Shown here: positions 1 through 5,871 of the stretch, one piece after another
Layout of the letters: each line of letters starts with the position of its first letter
Numbering within the stretch: the first letter of the stretch is position 1
Assembly (NCBI GenBank): GCA_021821235.1
Contig: JAKACS010000209.1
Span: forward strand, 1-6,097
Length of the DNA: 6,097 nt
From: Bacillota bacterium
GTDB taxonomy: Bacteria; Bacillota; Bacilli; Bacillales_B; DSM-18226
Reading direction: 5' to 3'
The notes under the pieces: generated by a model
The model's input: the letters and a program-made list of their open reading frames with translations, nothing else
Told to the model about the DNA's origin: nothing
Database searches by the model: none
Program-made: the position numbers and the translations under genes

Positions 1-2
1 TA

Positions 3-842
3 CTCGTCTTAATCCCAGGGATTGGAAATGTTCGTAATGGTTCACGAAGCTGGATTGGCGTAGGTGCGTTTTCGATTCAGCCTTCTGAGTTTATGAAATT
101 GGCGATGATTGCGTTTTTGGCAAAGTATTTATCAGAGCGGCAAAAGTTTATCACCTCTTTTCGCAAAGGGCTAGTGCCTTCGTTGGCTTTGGCGTTTACA
201 GCATTCGCCATGATTATGTTGCAGCCTGATCTTGGAACGGGTACAGTGCTGATTGGAACGAGTATTGTTATGATCTTCGTTGCCGGAGCGCGGGTGCGCC
301 ATTTTGCGATTCTCGGTCTGCTCGGAATTGCTGGGTTTGTAGGTTTGATTATCTCAGCGCCGTATCGCATGAAACGGATCACATCGTTTTTGGATCCGTG
401 GTCTGATCCGCTTGGAAGCGGGTTTCAAATTATCCAGTCGCTATATGCGATTGGTCCGGGCGGACTGTTTGGACTTGGTTTAGGTGAAAGCCGGCAGAAA
501 TTTTTCTACCTTCCTGAACCGCAGACAGACTTTATATTTGCTATCCTTTCAGAAGAATTGGGCTTTATTGGCGGATCGTTCGTACTGCTTTTGTTTGCGC
601 TATTGTTGTGGAGAGGCATCCGCATTGCACTTGGGGCACCGGATTTGTACGGAAGTTTCCTAGCAGTGGGCATCATTGCCATGGTTGCAATCCAAGTCAT
701 GATCAATATCGGCGTTGTCACAGGATTAATGCCTGTTACCGGCATTACGCTACCATTTTTAAGCTATGGCGGCTCTTCCTTAACACTCATGTTAATGGCG
801 ATTGGGGTTCTCTTAAACATCAGCCGCTATGCCAGATACTAA
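3..842 (+). CDS. spoVE: SpoVE, SEDS-family peptidoglycan glycosyltransferase (5' partial)
   Basis: Membrane SEDS glycosyltransferase that polymerises lipid II. In Bacillus, SpoVE serves spore cortex synthesis and works with a class B penicillin-binding protein. The reading frame is open from the first full codon at position 3. The roughly 279 visible residues compare with about 366 for the family, so some 85-90 N-terminal residues lie upstream. The ATG at 93 is internal, because the codons before it already match the family (GSRSWIGVG, then QPSEFMKLA from about 78). Other SEDS marks are QPDLGTG near 222, PEPQTDFIFA with the presumed catalytic Asp at 528-530, and the C-terminal GLMPVTGITLPFLSYGGSS at 723-779. 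Several hydrophobic membrane segments alternate with these loops. The next gene is murG, as in B. subtilis. FtsW is the close alternative; position directly before murG favours SpoVE. It ends with TAA and a terminator, so its transcript probably stops here. Confidence 0.93.
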   Translation, partial: LVLIPGIGNVRNGSRSWIGVGAFSIQPSEFMKLAMIAFLAKYLSERQKFITSFRKGLVPSLALAFTAFAMIMLQPDLGTGTVLIGTSIVMIFVAGARVRHFAILGLLGIAGFVGLIISAPYRMKRITSFLDPWSDPLGSGFQIIQSLYAIGPGGLFGLGLGESRQKFFYLPEPQTDFIFAILSEELGFIGGSFVLLLFALLLWRGIRIALGAPDLYGSFLAVGIIAMVAIQVMINIGVVTGLMPVTGITLPFLSYGGSSLTLMLMAIGVLLNISRYARY

Positions 843-845
843 CAC

Positions 846-871
846 ACCCTGTTACTTGCAGGGTTCTTTTT
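846..871 (+). terminator. Intrinsic terminator after spoVE
   Basis: A perfect 6-bp stem, ACCCTG at 846-851 and CAGGGT at 859-864, closes a 7-nt loop and is followed at once by a T-rich run (TCTTTTT, 865-871). It starts four bases after the spoVE stop codon. The stem is short but GC-rich, and the T run is broken by one C, so termination may be partial. It lies before the murG promoter, which fits a boundary between the spoVE transcript and murG. Confidence 0.72.
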
Positions 872-899
872 ATTACAAATTTTTAACAATCTGATTTCA

Positions 900-927
900 T
901 TGACGATTTTAATCAAATCGTTATAGT
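900..927 (+). promoter_or_regulatory. SigA-type promoter for murG
   Basis: TTGACG at 900-905 matches five of six bases of the -35 consensus. TATAGT at 922-927 matches five of six of the -10, with a 16-nt spacer. Transcription would start near 934 and give a leader of about 65 nt. The site is just downstream of the spoVE terminator and is the best -35/-10 pair in the gap. The spacer carries a perfect dyad, listed separately. Confidence 0.68.
903..921. repeat. Perfect dyad inside the murG promoter spacer (possible operator)
   Basis: ACGATTT (903-909) and AAATCGT (915-921) are perfect inverted repeats around TAATC. The 19-bp element starts within the -35 hexamer and ends one base before the -10. 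It lies upstream of the presumed start of transcription, so an RNA role is unlikely and a protein-binding role is possible. I do not recognise the regulator. Confidence 0.55.
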
Positions 928-998
928 AGAATGAGGAAAGTCAACATCACACGGCGAAAGCCTGTAGCCACAATTATTTGATTTAATGGGGTGGAGAA

Positions 999-2102
999 AT
1001 GAAAATTGTAATAAGCGGCGGTGGAACCGGTGGCCATATTTATCCGGCACTTGCCCTTGTAAGAGAAATACAGGAAAAAACAAACGATGCTGAGTTTTTA
1101 TACATAGGAACAAATAAAGGTTTGGAAAGCCAAATCGTTCCGCGGGAAAACATCCCGTTTCGTTCCATTCATATAACGGGATTTAAGCGAAAGCTTTCTT
1201 TTGAAAATATAAAAACGATCTTTCGGTTTTTAAAGGGAACAAGAGACAGCTCGCGTATTTTAAAGGAATTCAAGCCTGATATTGTTATTGGAACAGGCGG
1301 ATATGTTTGCGGACCTGTTGTGTATGCTGCGAGCAAACTTAGGATTCCGACGATTATTCATGAACAGAACAGTGTTCCTGGCTTAACCAATAAATTTTTA
1401 AGCCGCTATGTGGATAAAATCGCGATCTGCTTTGATGAAGCGAAAGAATATTTTCCAAGTTCCAAGGTTGTCTTCACAGGGAATCCGCGCGCATCAGAGG
1501 TGACTGGTAAGGATGGGATTCGCGGCCGGTTGTCTGCGGGTCTTAGCACTACTATGCCAACCGTGCTGATTTTCGGCGGCAGCCGGGGTGCAAGGCCGAT
1601 TAACGAAGCTGTTGTCAAGTCGTTTTCCGATTTTGCGAGCAAGCCCTATCAAGTTTTATATGTAACGGGTGATGTCCATTTTGAAGCGGTAAAAAAGGAA
1701 GCCGATTTGATCGGCAATCCTGGGAATGTCGTGATCAAACCATTTATCCACAACATGCCGGAAGTTCTGGCCGGAGCAAACCTTGTCGTTTCCAGAGCGG
1801 GGGCCACAACGCTTGCGGAGCTGACATCGATTGGTATTCCAAGCATCTTGATCCCAAGTCCGTATGTGACCAACAACCATCAGGAGAAAAATGCCCGTTC
1901 TCTTAGCGATCACGGTGCAGCCGTATTGCTTTTAGAAAAAGATCTGACCGCTAAAAGTCTTGTCAACTCCATTGATGCTATTTTGCTTGATAAAGAAAAA
2001 CAAAAGCATATGAAAGATGAGGCGCTGAAATTGGGCGTACCTGATTCAGCCGAGCGGCTGTTTCGTTTAATGCAACAGCTTGCCGGAAAAAAACAGCAGT
2101 AG
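999..2102 (+). CDS. murG: MurG, UDP-GlcNAc:lipid I N-acetylglucosaminyltransferase
   Basis: Transfers GlcNAc from UDP-GlcNAc to lipid I (undecaprenyl-PP-MurNAc-pentapeptide), making lipid II on the inner face of the membrane. It is a GT-B fold enzyme of family GT28. The 367 residues are close to the roughly 363 of B. subtilis. The first glycine-rich loop is GGGTGGH (7-13) and the second is GTGGYVCGP (98-106). HEQN is at 121-124 and NPR at 162-164. The C-terminal domain starts around GGSRGA (193-198) and carries the sugar-nucleotide site RAGATTLAE (267-275) and [13 protein letters not shown] (287-299). The start is ATG 999, since [11 protein letters not shown] must lie at the N-terminus. The Shine-Dalgarno is the imperfect GGGGTG (988-993). 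It has its own promoter upstream and murB 64 nt downstream. Two perfect DnaA boxes lie within the gene. Confidence 0.98.
   Translation: MKIVISGGGTGGHIYPALALVREIQEKTNDAEFLYIGTNKGLESQIVPRENIPFRSIHITGFKRKLSFENIKTIFRFLKGTRDSSRILKEFKPDIVIGTGGYVCGPVVYAASKLRIPTIIHEQNSVPGLTNKFLSRYVDKIAICFDEAKEYFPSSKVVFTGNPRASEVTGKDGIRGRLSAGLSTTMPTVLIFGGSRGARPINEAVVKSFSDFASKPYQVLYVTGDVHFEAVKKEADLIGNPGNVVIKPFIHNMPEVLAGANLVVSRAGATTLAELTSIGIPSILIPSPYVTNNHQEKNARSLSDHGAAVLLLEKDLTAKSLVNSIDAILLDKEKQKHMKDEALKLGVPDSAERLFRLMQQLAGKKQQ
1409..1417 (-). promoter_or_regulatory. Perfect DnaA box within murG (minus-strand orientation)
   Basis: TGTGGATAA is the exact reverse complement of the consensus DnaA box TTATCCACA. It spans the codons for Tyr-Val-Asp-Lys. 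The match is exact, but binding is not shown; a single box inside a gene can arise by chance or from codon constraint. Confidence 0.4.
1744..1752 (+). promoter_or_regulatory. Perfect DnaA box within murG (plus-strand orientation)
   Basis: TTATCCACA matches the consensus DnaA box at all nine positions. It spans the codons for Phe-Ile-His-Asn in the C-terminal half of MurG, 335 bp from the oppositely oriented box at 1409. Binding is an inference. Confidence 0.4.
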
Positions 2103-2166
2103 CCTATATTTATTTTACTGCATAAAATAGAATAGCTCCGTTTTTAGAAAGAGTAGGAGGATCTGA

Positions 2167-3075
2167 ATGAACGAACTGGTAAAATACTTGCAAAATGCGA
2201 ATATTGGAAAAGTAAAGATACATGAGCCACTCGCTCCCTATACAACCATTAAAATCGGCGGCCCAGCTGATCTTTTCATTGAACCGTCATCACTTGAAAA
2301 TTTACAGAAAGCAATGGAAATCATCCGAAAACATGGCATAAAATGGAGGGCGATTGGCAGAGGATCGAACCTGCTTGTTTCCGATCATGGGATTGAAGGG
2401 GTCGTCATCAAATTGGGTGCAGGCATGGATCAATTGGAGATCAATGGGGAGCAGCTCACGGTTGGCGGCGGTCATTCCCTTGTAAGCCTCTCGACTTTGA
2501 TCAGCAAAAAAGGCTTGTCGGGGTTGGAATTTGCAAGCGGAATTCCGGGGTCTGTCGGTGGTGCCGTTTATATGAATGCGGGTGCGCACGGTTCCGATAT
2601 CAGTAAAATTTTAACAAAAGTCCATATTCTTTTTGCCGATGGGAGGATGGAGTGGCTATCGAATGAGGAAATGGAATTTTCCTATCGAACCTCTGTTTTG
2701 CAAAGAAAGCGGCCGGGGATTGTCCTTGAGGCTGTATTTCAGCTGAAAAAAGGTGATCGAGCCGAAATTGTGTCTGAAATGCAGAAAAATAAAGATTACC
2801 GTAAAGAAACGCAGCCATGGAATTTTCCTTGCGCCGGCAGTATTTTCCGCAATCCGCTTCCACAGTTTGCCGGAAAATTAATCGAGACGGCAGGCTTAAA
2901 GGGTTATCAAATCGGCGGTGCGAAAATTTCGGAAATGCATGGGAATTTTATTGTTAACGCTGGGGATGCAACGGCAGCAGATGTGCTTGCATTAATCGAT
3001 TATGTAAAAGAAACGGTCAATCGTTTGTATAATGTAAAAATGGAAACAGAAGTGGAAATAATCGGTCGAAAATAA
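2167..3075 (+). CDS. murB: MurB, UDP-N-acetylenolpyruvoylglucosamine reductase
   Basis: FAD-dependent cytoplasmic enzyme that reduces UDP-GlcNAc-enolpyruvate with NADPH to UDP-MurNAc. The 302 residues match the shorter type II enzymes of Bacillus and Staphylococcus. FAD-binding segments are [10 protein letters not shown] (26-35), GRGSNLLV (64-71) and [15 protein letters not shown] (126-140). SYRTS (172-176) holds the conserved active-site Arg. AGSIFRNP (223-230) holds Ser225, the expected proton donor to the substrate. [19 protein letters not shown] (243-261) and the C-terminal ETEVEIIG with its conserved Glu complete the MurB C-terminal domain. ATG 2167 is set by AGGAGG (2155-2160) six bases upstream and by an in-frame TGA directly before it. 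No convincing terminator or promoter is seen in the 64-nt gap after murG, so the two are probably cotranscribed. Confidence 0.98.
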   Translation: MNELVKYLQNANIGKVKIHEPLAPYTTIKIGGPADLFIEPSSLENLQKAMEIIRKHGIKWRAIGRGSNLLVSDHGIEGVVIKLGAGMDQLEINGEQLTVGGGHSLVSLSTLISKKGLSGLEFASGIPGSVGGAVYMNAGAHGSDISKILTKVHILFADGRMEWLSNEEMEFSYRTSVLQRKRPGIVLEAVFQLKKGDRAEIVSEMQKNKDYRKETQPWNFPCAGSIFRNPLPQFAGKLIETAGLKGYQIGGAKISEMHGNFIVNAGDATAADVLALIDYVKETVNRLYNVKMETEVEIIGRK

Positions 3076-3087
3076 CTGGAAATTTCG

Positions 3088-3116
3088 CTTACGAATATTC
3101 AAGAATATGATATAAT
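3088..3116 (+). promoter_or_regulatory. Extended -10 SigA promoter for divIB
   Basis: A perfect TATAAT (3111-3116) is preceded by TG one base away (TGATATAAT), the extended -10 form. The -35 at the 17-nt spacing, CTTACG (3088-3093), matches only three of six positions, which an extended -10 can tolerate. Transcription would start near 3123 and give a leader of about 126 nt before divIB. An AT-rich dyad fills much of the spacer. Confidence 0.68.
3095..3108. repeat. Dyad in the divIB promoter spacer
   Basis: ATATTC (3095-3100) and GAATAT (3103-3108) form a perfect inverted repeat around AA. They overlap the palindrome GAATATTC (3093-3100), so GAATAT also recurs directly with a 10-bp period, about one helix turn. 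The element sits between -35 and -10. A bound repressor or activator is possible; none is recognised. Confidence 0.5.
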
Positions 3117-3146
3117 GTTTCATTAGAAAGCAACAGTTATCAAGCT

Positions 3147-3178
3147 AAATGGCGGCATGAGAATTCGTGCCGTTGTTT
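3147..3178 (+). promoter_or_regulatory. Long hairpin in the divIB leader (terminator or attenuator-like)
   Basis: A stem of about 14 bp, including four G-U pairs, joins 3147-3160 to 3165-3178 around the tetraloop GAAT. Its core is GGCGGCA with TGCCGTT, and the 3' side runs into GTTTTG. It lies downstream of the predicted divIB start of transcription, so it would be part of the 5' leader. It could also end read-through from murB. The T run is short and mostly within the stem, so strong termination is doubtful. It does not resemble a T-box or another riboswitch class I know. Confidence 0.5.
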
Positions 3179-3237
3179 TGACTTTAATGATAAATTCTTT
3201 TTACATGGACAAGCATTGAATACTCCAAAAAGGATAT

Positions 3238-3243
3238 GGGAGG
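3238..3243 (+). promoter_or_regulatory. Ribosome binding site that sets the divIB start
   Basis: GGGAGG lies five bases before ATG 3249. The frame is also open back to a TTG at 3216, but no Shine-Dalgarno precedes that codon, and the B. subtilis protein aligns from the ATG. Confidence 0.75.
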
Positions 3244-3248
3244 GGAGT

Positions 3249-4037
3249 ATGGAACAAGGTAAAATCGTTGATCTTGAGGATCGGATTCCAAAACTTAAAC
3301 AACAAAGACGAAAGAAAGCGAATAGAAGACTAATACTCCTTCTCAGTTTATTTTTTTCCTTAATTGCCGTTATTGCCTATATTCAATCGCCATTAAGCCG
3401 CGTAAAGTATATCACCGTGACAGGCAATGAGTTTTATTCAAGCGAAGAAATCCTTCGGAAGACAGGGATTTCGGAACAAACGAATATTTGGAAAGTAAAA
3501 AAAACGGAAGTTGCAGCAAAATTGGAGAGCCTGCCGGAAATTAAAAAGGCGACTATTCAAGTGAAATGGCCGAATTCATTCTTTATTCGAATTCAGGAAC
3601 ATAAGCGGGTAGCCTATTTGAAGAAAGATCCGTTTTACTATTTGATTTTGGATAATGGAAAAGTTTTGGGATCTCGTAAACTATCGAATCCGCCTGTTAA
3701 TGCTCCGATCCTCATGAATTTCAAGGAAGGCGCAGAACTGAATGGACTAGTTGCCGAGCTGCAGAAACTGCCGGAACAAATTACAAATTCAATTTCCGAA
3801 ATTCACTATACTCCCCATAAAACGGATCGCGATCATATCTCGCTGTTTATGAATGATGGCTTTGAAGTAAGCGCGACGATCAGGGGCTTTGCGGATAAAA
3901 TGAGCCACTACCCGTCTATTAAGAGTCAGCTTGATCCAAACAAAAAGGGGATTATTGATTTGGAAGTCGGTTCGTTTTTCAAGGCATTTGGGTCGGAGGG
4001 GAATGCAAATGTTGAAAAAAACCAAGCTAAAAGGTAA
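3249..4037 (+). CDS. divIB: DivIB (FtsQ-type) cell-division protein
   Basis: Bitopic membrane protein of the divisome. In Bacillus it forms a complex with FtsL and DivIC and helps control septal peptidoglycan synthesis. The 262 residues compare with 263 in B. subtilis. The order is: cytoplasmic basic tail (1-27, with KIVDLEDRIPKLKQQRRKK), one membrane helix (about 28-45), a POTRA domain (about 50-118, starting VKYITVTGN and including VKWPNSFFIRIQE), a beta domain (about 119-245, ending GIIDLEVGSFF), and a short hydrophilic tail. The start is ATG 3249, from its ribosome binding site; a TTG at 3216 in the same frame is less likely. The gene has its own predicted promoter and structured leader. 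Its 3' end overlaps ylxW by 29 nt, so translation of the two is probably coupled. Confidence 0.95.
   Translation: MEQGKIVDLEDRIPKLKQQRRKKANRRLILLLSLFFSLIAVIAYIQSPLSRVKYITVTGNEFYSSEEILRKTGISEQTNIWKVKKTEVAAKLESLPEIKKATIQVKWPNSFFIRIQEHKRVAYLKKDPFYYLILDNGKVLGSRKLSNPPVNAPILMNFKEGAELNGLVAELQKLPEQITNSISEIHYTPHKTDRDHISLFMNDGFEVSATIRGFADKMSHYPSIKSQLDPNKKGIIDLEVGSFFKAFGSEGNANVEKNQAKR
3995..4001 (+). promoter_or_regulatory. Ribosome binding site of ylxW, inside divIB
   Basis: GGAGGGG lies seven bases before ATG 4009 and only one base before ATG 4003. Both ATGs are in frame. The spacing favours 4009; the choice changes the protein by two residues only. Confidence 0.7.
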
Positions 4038-4722
4038 CCATGTAATTCTTTCGCTGGTCTGCCTTGTCTTGGGTTATATGTTAGCATTTTCCTACCATTT
4101 TACACAAAAAAAAATGGTGTCAAATGATAAGCATTTGACGGATCGTCAATGGAATCAAACGATCGGCTTGCGAAACGAGCTAATTTCCCAAGAAGAAACA
4201 AATCGGAAACTGCAAAAAGAATTAGAGACAAAGCAAGCGAAAGTACTCGAAAATGAAAAAGGTCTATCAAAGGAAACCCAGGTCAATTTCAATCTGGCGG
4301 AAGATGCGGAAAAATACAGGATGTTTCTTGGCCAAGTAAAGGTTAAAGGAAAAGGAGTAAAAGTGACGCTGAGCGATGGCGCCTACAATCCGAAAGTGGA
4401 CAATGTGAACAGCTATCTTGTCCATGAATATCAAGTTTTTAAAGTTGTCAATGAGCTATATATATCCGGAGCAGCTGCTGTGGCAATAAATGGGCAAAGA
4501 TTGGCGAGCAATTCGTACATCATATGCACGGGTCCAGTTATTACGGTTGATGGGAATGAGTATCCGGCTCCATTTGTTATAACCGCGATTGGCGACCAAG
4601 ATGTTTTAGCCTCTGCATTAAATCTTACCGGCGGTGTGAAGGACCAACTAGTCAATGATGCTATTGTTTTTTCCCTTGAAAAAGAAGATGAGATTATCAT
4701 GGGGACAATTTTGCGAAATTAA
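4009..4722 (+). CDS. ylxW: YlxW, DUF881-family membrane protein
   Basis: Function not established. The family (DUF881) recurs beside division genes in Gram-positive bacteria. The 237 residues start with a basic tail, then one membrane helix (about 11-30), which may be an uncleaved signal anchor. A charged, Gln/Glu/Lys-rich coiled-coil-like stretch follows (about 45-100), then the DUF881 domain (about 104-235), presumably outside the membrane. Domain marks are EKYRMFLGQVKVKGKGVKVTL (101-121), VVNELYISGAAAVAINGQRL (146-165) and PAPFVITAIGD (186-196). The INGQRL motif recurs as IDGQRI in the neighbour ylxX, so the two are paralogues. The gene overlaps the end of divIB, with its ribosome binding site inside it. 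A run of nine A bases lies at 4106-4114, just after the membrane helix. An alternative start is ATG 4003. Confidence 0.9.
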   Translation: MLKKTKLKGNHVILSLVCLVLGYMLAFSYHFTQKKMVSNDKHLTDRQWNQTIGLRNELISQEETNRKLQKELETKQAKVLENEKGLSKETQVNFNLAEDAEKYRMFLGQVKVKGKGVKVTLSDGAYNPKVDNVNSYLVHEYQVFKVVNELYISGAAAVAINGQRLASNSYIICTGPVITVDGNEYPAPFVITAIGDQDVLASALNLTGGVKDQLVNDAIVFSLEKEDEIIMGTILRN

Positions 4723-4741
4723 AAGCGTCTGTCCACGATTA

Positions 4742-4747
4742 AGGGAG
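4742..4747 (+). promoter_or_regulatory. Ribosome binding site of ylxX (GTG start)
   Basis: AGGGAG lies eight bases before GTG 4756, which makes this GTG a better start than the next in-frame GTG at 4765. The 33-nt gap after ylxW holds no promoter or terminator that I can see. Confidence 0.65.
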
Positions 4748-4755
4748 AAGGCCGG

Positions 4756-5502
4756 GTGAAAAGAGTGGGCAAGTTAAACAAAAATTTAAGTTTTACCGCG
4801 ATTGCTGCTATTGTTGGATTTATGATTGCCATCCAGTTTCAAACAGTAAAAAAACCGGTTGAAAGAGATACAAGGGATATTTGGCAATTGCGTGCAGCGT
4901 TGCTGAAGGAAAAGGAGCTGCAGTCGCAATTATTGACTGAAATCCGCTCAAATGATGCGAAATTAGCTGTTTATGAATCAAAAAAAAAGCAAAACAAAGA
5001 AGAAATGTTAAGGCAGACGTTAAATGAATTGAAACGGGAAGCCGGTTTGACGGAAGCAACTGGTCCCGGGGTTGTTCTGACAATTGCACCGGTTACAGAG
5101 GCAATTAGACTAGGCGAACCTGTATCAAAAGTCATTTCACCCGATCTATTAAAGCGGCTTTTAAATGAATTGAATTTGGATGAAGCAAAATATGTTTCCA
5201 TTGATGGCCAGCGAATTATTAACACAACCGTTATTCGCGACATTAACAAAGAGACGAAAATTGATGGCCACTCAGTAAGAACATTGCCGATTGAAGTGAA
5301 GGTAGTTGCTGAAAATATGAGCAAGGCAGAAAAACTTTATAACCGTATGAAAGCATCAAAATCGGCAGAAGAATTTTTTATTGAAAATTTGCGGCTGACC
5401 GTTTCCAAGCCAACTGCGAGCGTTACGGTTCCTGCATATGAAAACCCCATACGCATTCGCTATATGGAACCAGTGAAAGACGGAAAGGGAGGCAATACAT
5501 AA
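4756..5502 (+). CDS. ylxX: YlxX, second DUF881-family membrane protein
   Basis: Paralogue of YlxW, also without an established function. The 248 residues, from a GTG start, show a basic N-terminus, one membrane helix (about 11-28), a charged coiled-coil-like region (about 40-96), and a DUF881 domain (about 97-240). Domain marks are ATGPGVVLTI (101-110), LLKRLLNELN (131-140), YVSIDGQRIINTTVIRDIN (146-164), AEKLYNRMKAS (191-201) and EFFIENLRLTVSKP (206-219). The match to B. subtilis YlxX is good along the length. It follows ylxW by 33 nt and shares one base with sbp (TAATG), so all are likely on one mRNA. Nine A bases at 4980-4988 encode part of a Ser-Lys-Lys-Lys stretch in the coiled-coil region. 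A link to division or wall synthesis is inferred only from position. Confidence 0.9.
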   Translation: MKRVGKLNKNLSFTAIAAIVGFMIAIQFQTVKKPVERDTRDIWQLRAALLKEKELQSQLLTEIRSNDAKLAVYESKKKQNKEEMLRQTLNELKREAGLTEATGPGVVLTIAPVTEAIRLGEPVSKVISPDLLKRLLNELNLDEAKYVSIDGQRIINTTVIRDINKETKIDGHSVRTLPIEVKVVAENMSKAEKLYNRMKASKSAEEFFIENLRLTVSKPTASVTVPAYENPIRIRYMEPVKDGKGGNT

Positions 5503-5504
5503 TG
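5487..5504 (+). promoter_or_regulatory. Ribosome binding site and TAATG overlap at the ylxX-sbp junction
   Basis: GGGAGG (5487-5492) lies nine bases before ATG 5502, inside the end of ylxX. The ylxX stop TAA (5500-5502) and the sbp start ATG (5502-5504) share A5502. This layout is typical of translational coupling by reinitiation. Confidence 0.75.
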
Positions 5505-5864
5505 TGGCTTCCAGTTTTGGGGTTAGTTGTCGGCATCGTTTTAGGACTGTTAACGGATATCCGGGTTCCTGAGGAATATTCCAATTATTTGTCCATAGCC
5601 GTCCTTGCGGCATTTGATACACTGTTTGGCGGAATTAGGGCACATTTGCAAAATATTTACGATGAAAAAGTATTTGTTTCTGGGTTTTTCTTTAACATTT
5701 TACTTGCCGCAAGTTTAGCTTTTCTAGGTGTCCATCTTGGTGTAGACTTATACTTAGCAGCCGTTTTTGCATTTGGAGTAAGATTATTTCAAAATATTGC
5801 AGTAATCCGGCGGATTTTATTAACAAAATGGTCAACAAGCAAAGAAAAATTAGAAAAAAAGTAA
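5502..5864 (+). CDS. sbp: Sbp, small basic membrane protein (DUF1290 family)
   Basis: Short integral membrane protein of unknown molecular role, kept next to ftsA in many Gram-positive bacteria. The 120 residues are near the family length. Three or four hydrophobic segments are visible, at about 2-18, 29-47, 56-76 and 80-99. Family marks are the N-terminal MWLPVLGLVVGIVLGLLT, VPEEYSNYLSIAVLAAFDT (22-40), LFGGIRAHLQ (41-50), SGFFFNILLA (60-69) and FGVRLFQNIAVIRR (91-104). The C-terminal tail is strongly basic (KEKLEKK) and probably cytoplasmic. It is coupled to ylxX through TAATG. With YlxW and YlxX it forms a conserved membrane set; a shared complex is an inference. The stop codon sits within an A-run/T-run dyad, just before the SigH-type promoter of ftsA. 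Confidence 0.93.
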   Translation: MWLPVLGLVVGIVLGLLTDIRVPEEYSNYLSIAVLAAFDTLFGGIRAHLQNIYDEKVFVSGFFFNILLAASLAFLGVHLGVDLYLAAVFAFGVRLFQNIAVIRRILLTKWSTSKEKLEKK

Positions 5865-5871
5865 TTTTTTT

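Noticed and set aside
608..886. Overlapping frame in spoVE on the + strand
   Set aside because: It lies in another frame of a clear SEDS gene, has no ribosome binding site and looks like no family.
2103..2166. Possible promoter in the murG-murB gap (TAAAAT near 2123, TAGAAT near 2128)
   Set aside because: No -35-like hexamer at a usable spacing for either.
3157..3219. A 20-codon ORF (MRIRAVVLTL...) in the divIB leader, possible leader peptide
   Set aside because: No Shine-Dalgarno at a usable distance, its start is buried in the hairpin, and its sequence shows no run of one amino acid or known leader motif.
3216..3248. Eleven-residue N-terminal extension of DivIB from a TTG codon
   Set aside because: No ribosome binding site precedes the TTG, whereas GGGAGG is well placed before ATG 3249, and the family N-terminus aligns from there.
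3931..4008. N-terminal extension of YlxW from a TTG inside divIB
   Set aside because: The extra residues are the divIB coding sequence read in another frame and do not match the family. GGAGGGG sets the start at 4009 (or 4003).
4971..5324. Long open frame of 117 codons on the minus strand in ylxX
   Set aside because: A shadow of ylxX: no supporting ribosome binding site or family likeness, and its length is explained by the codon use of the sense gene.
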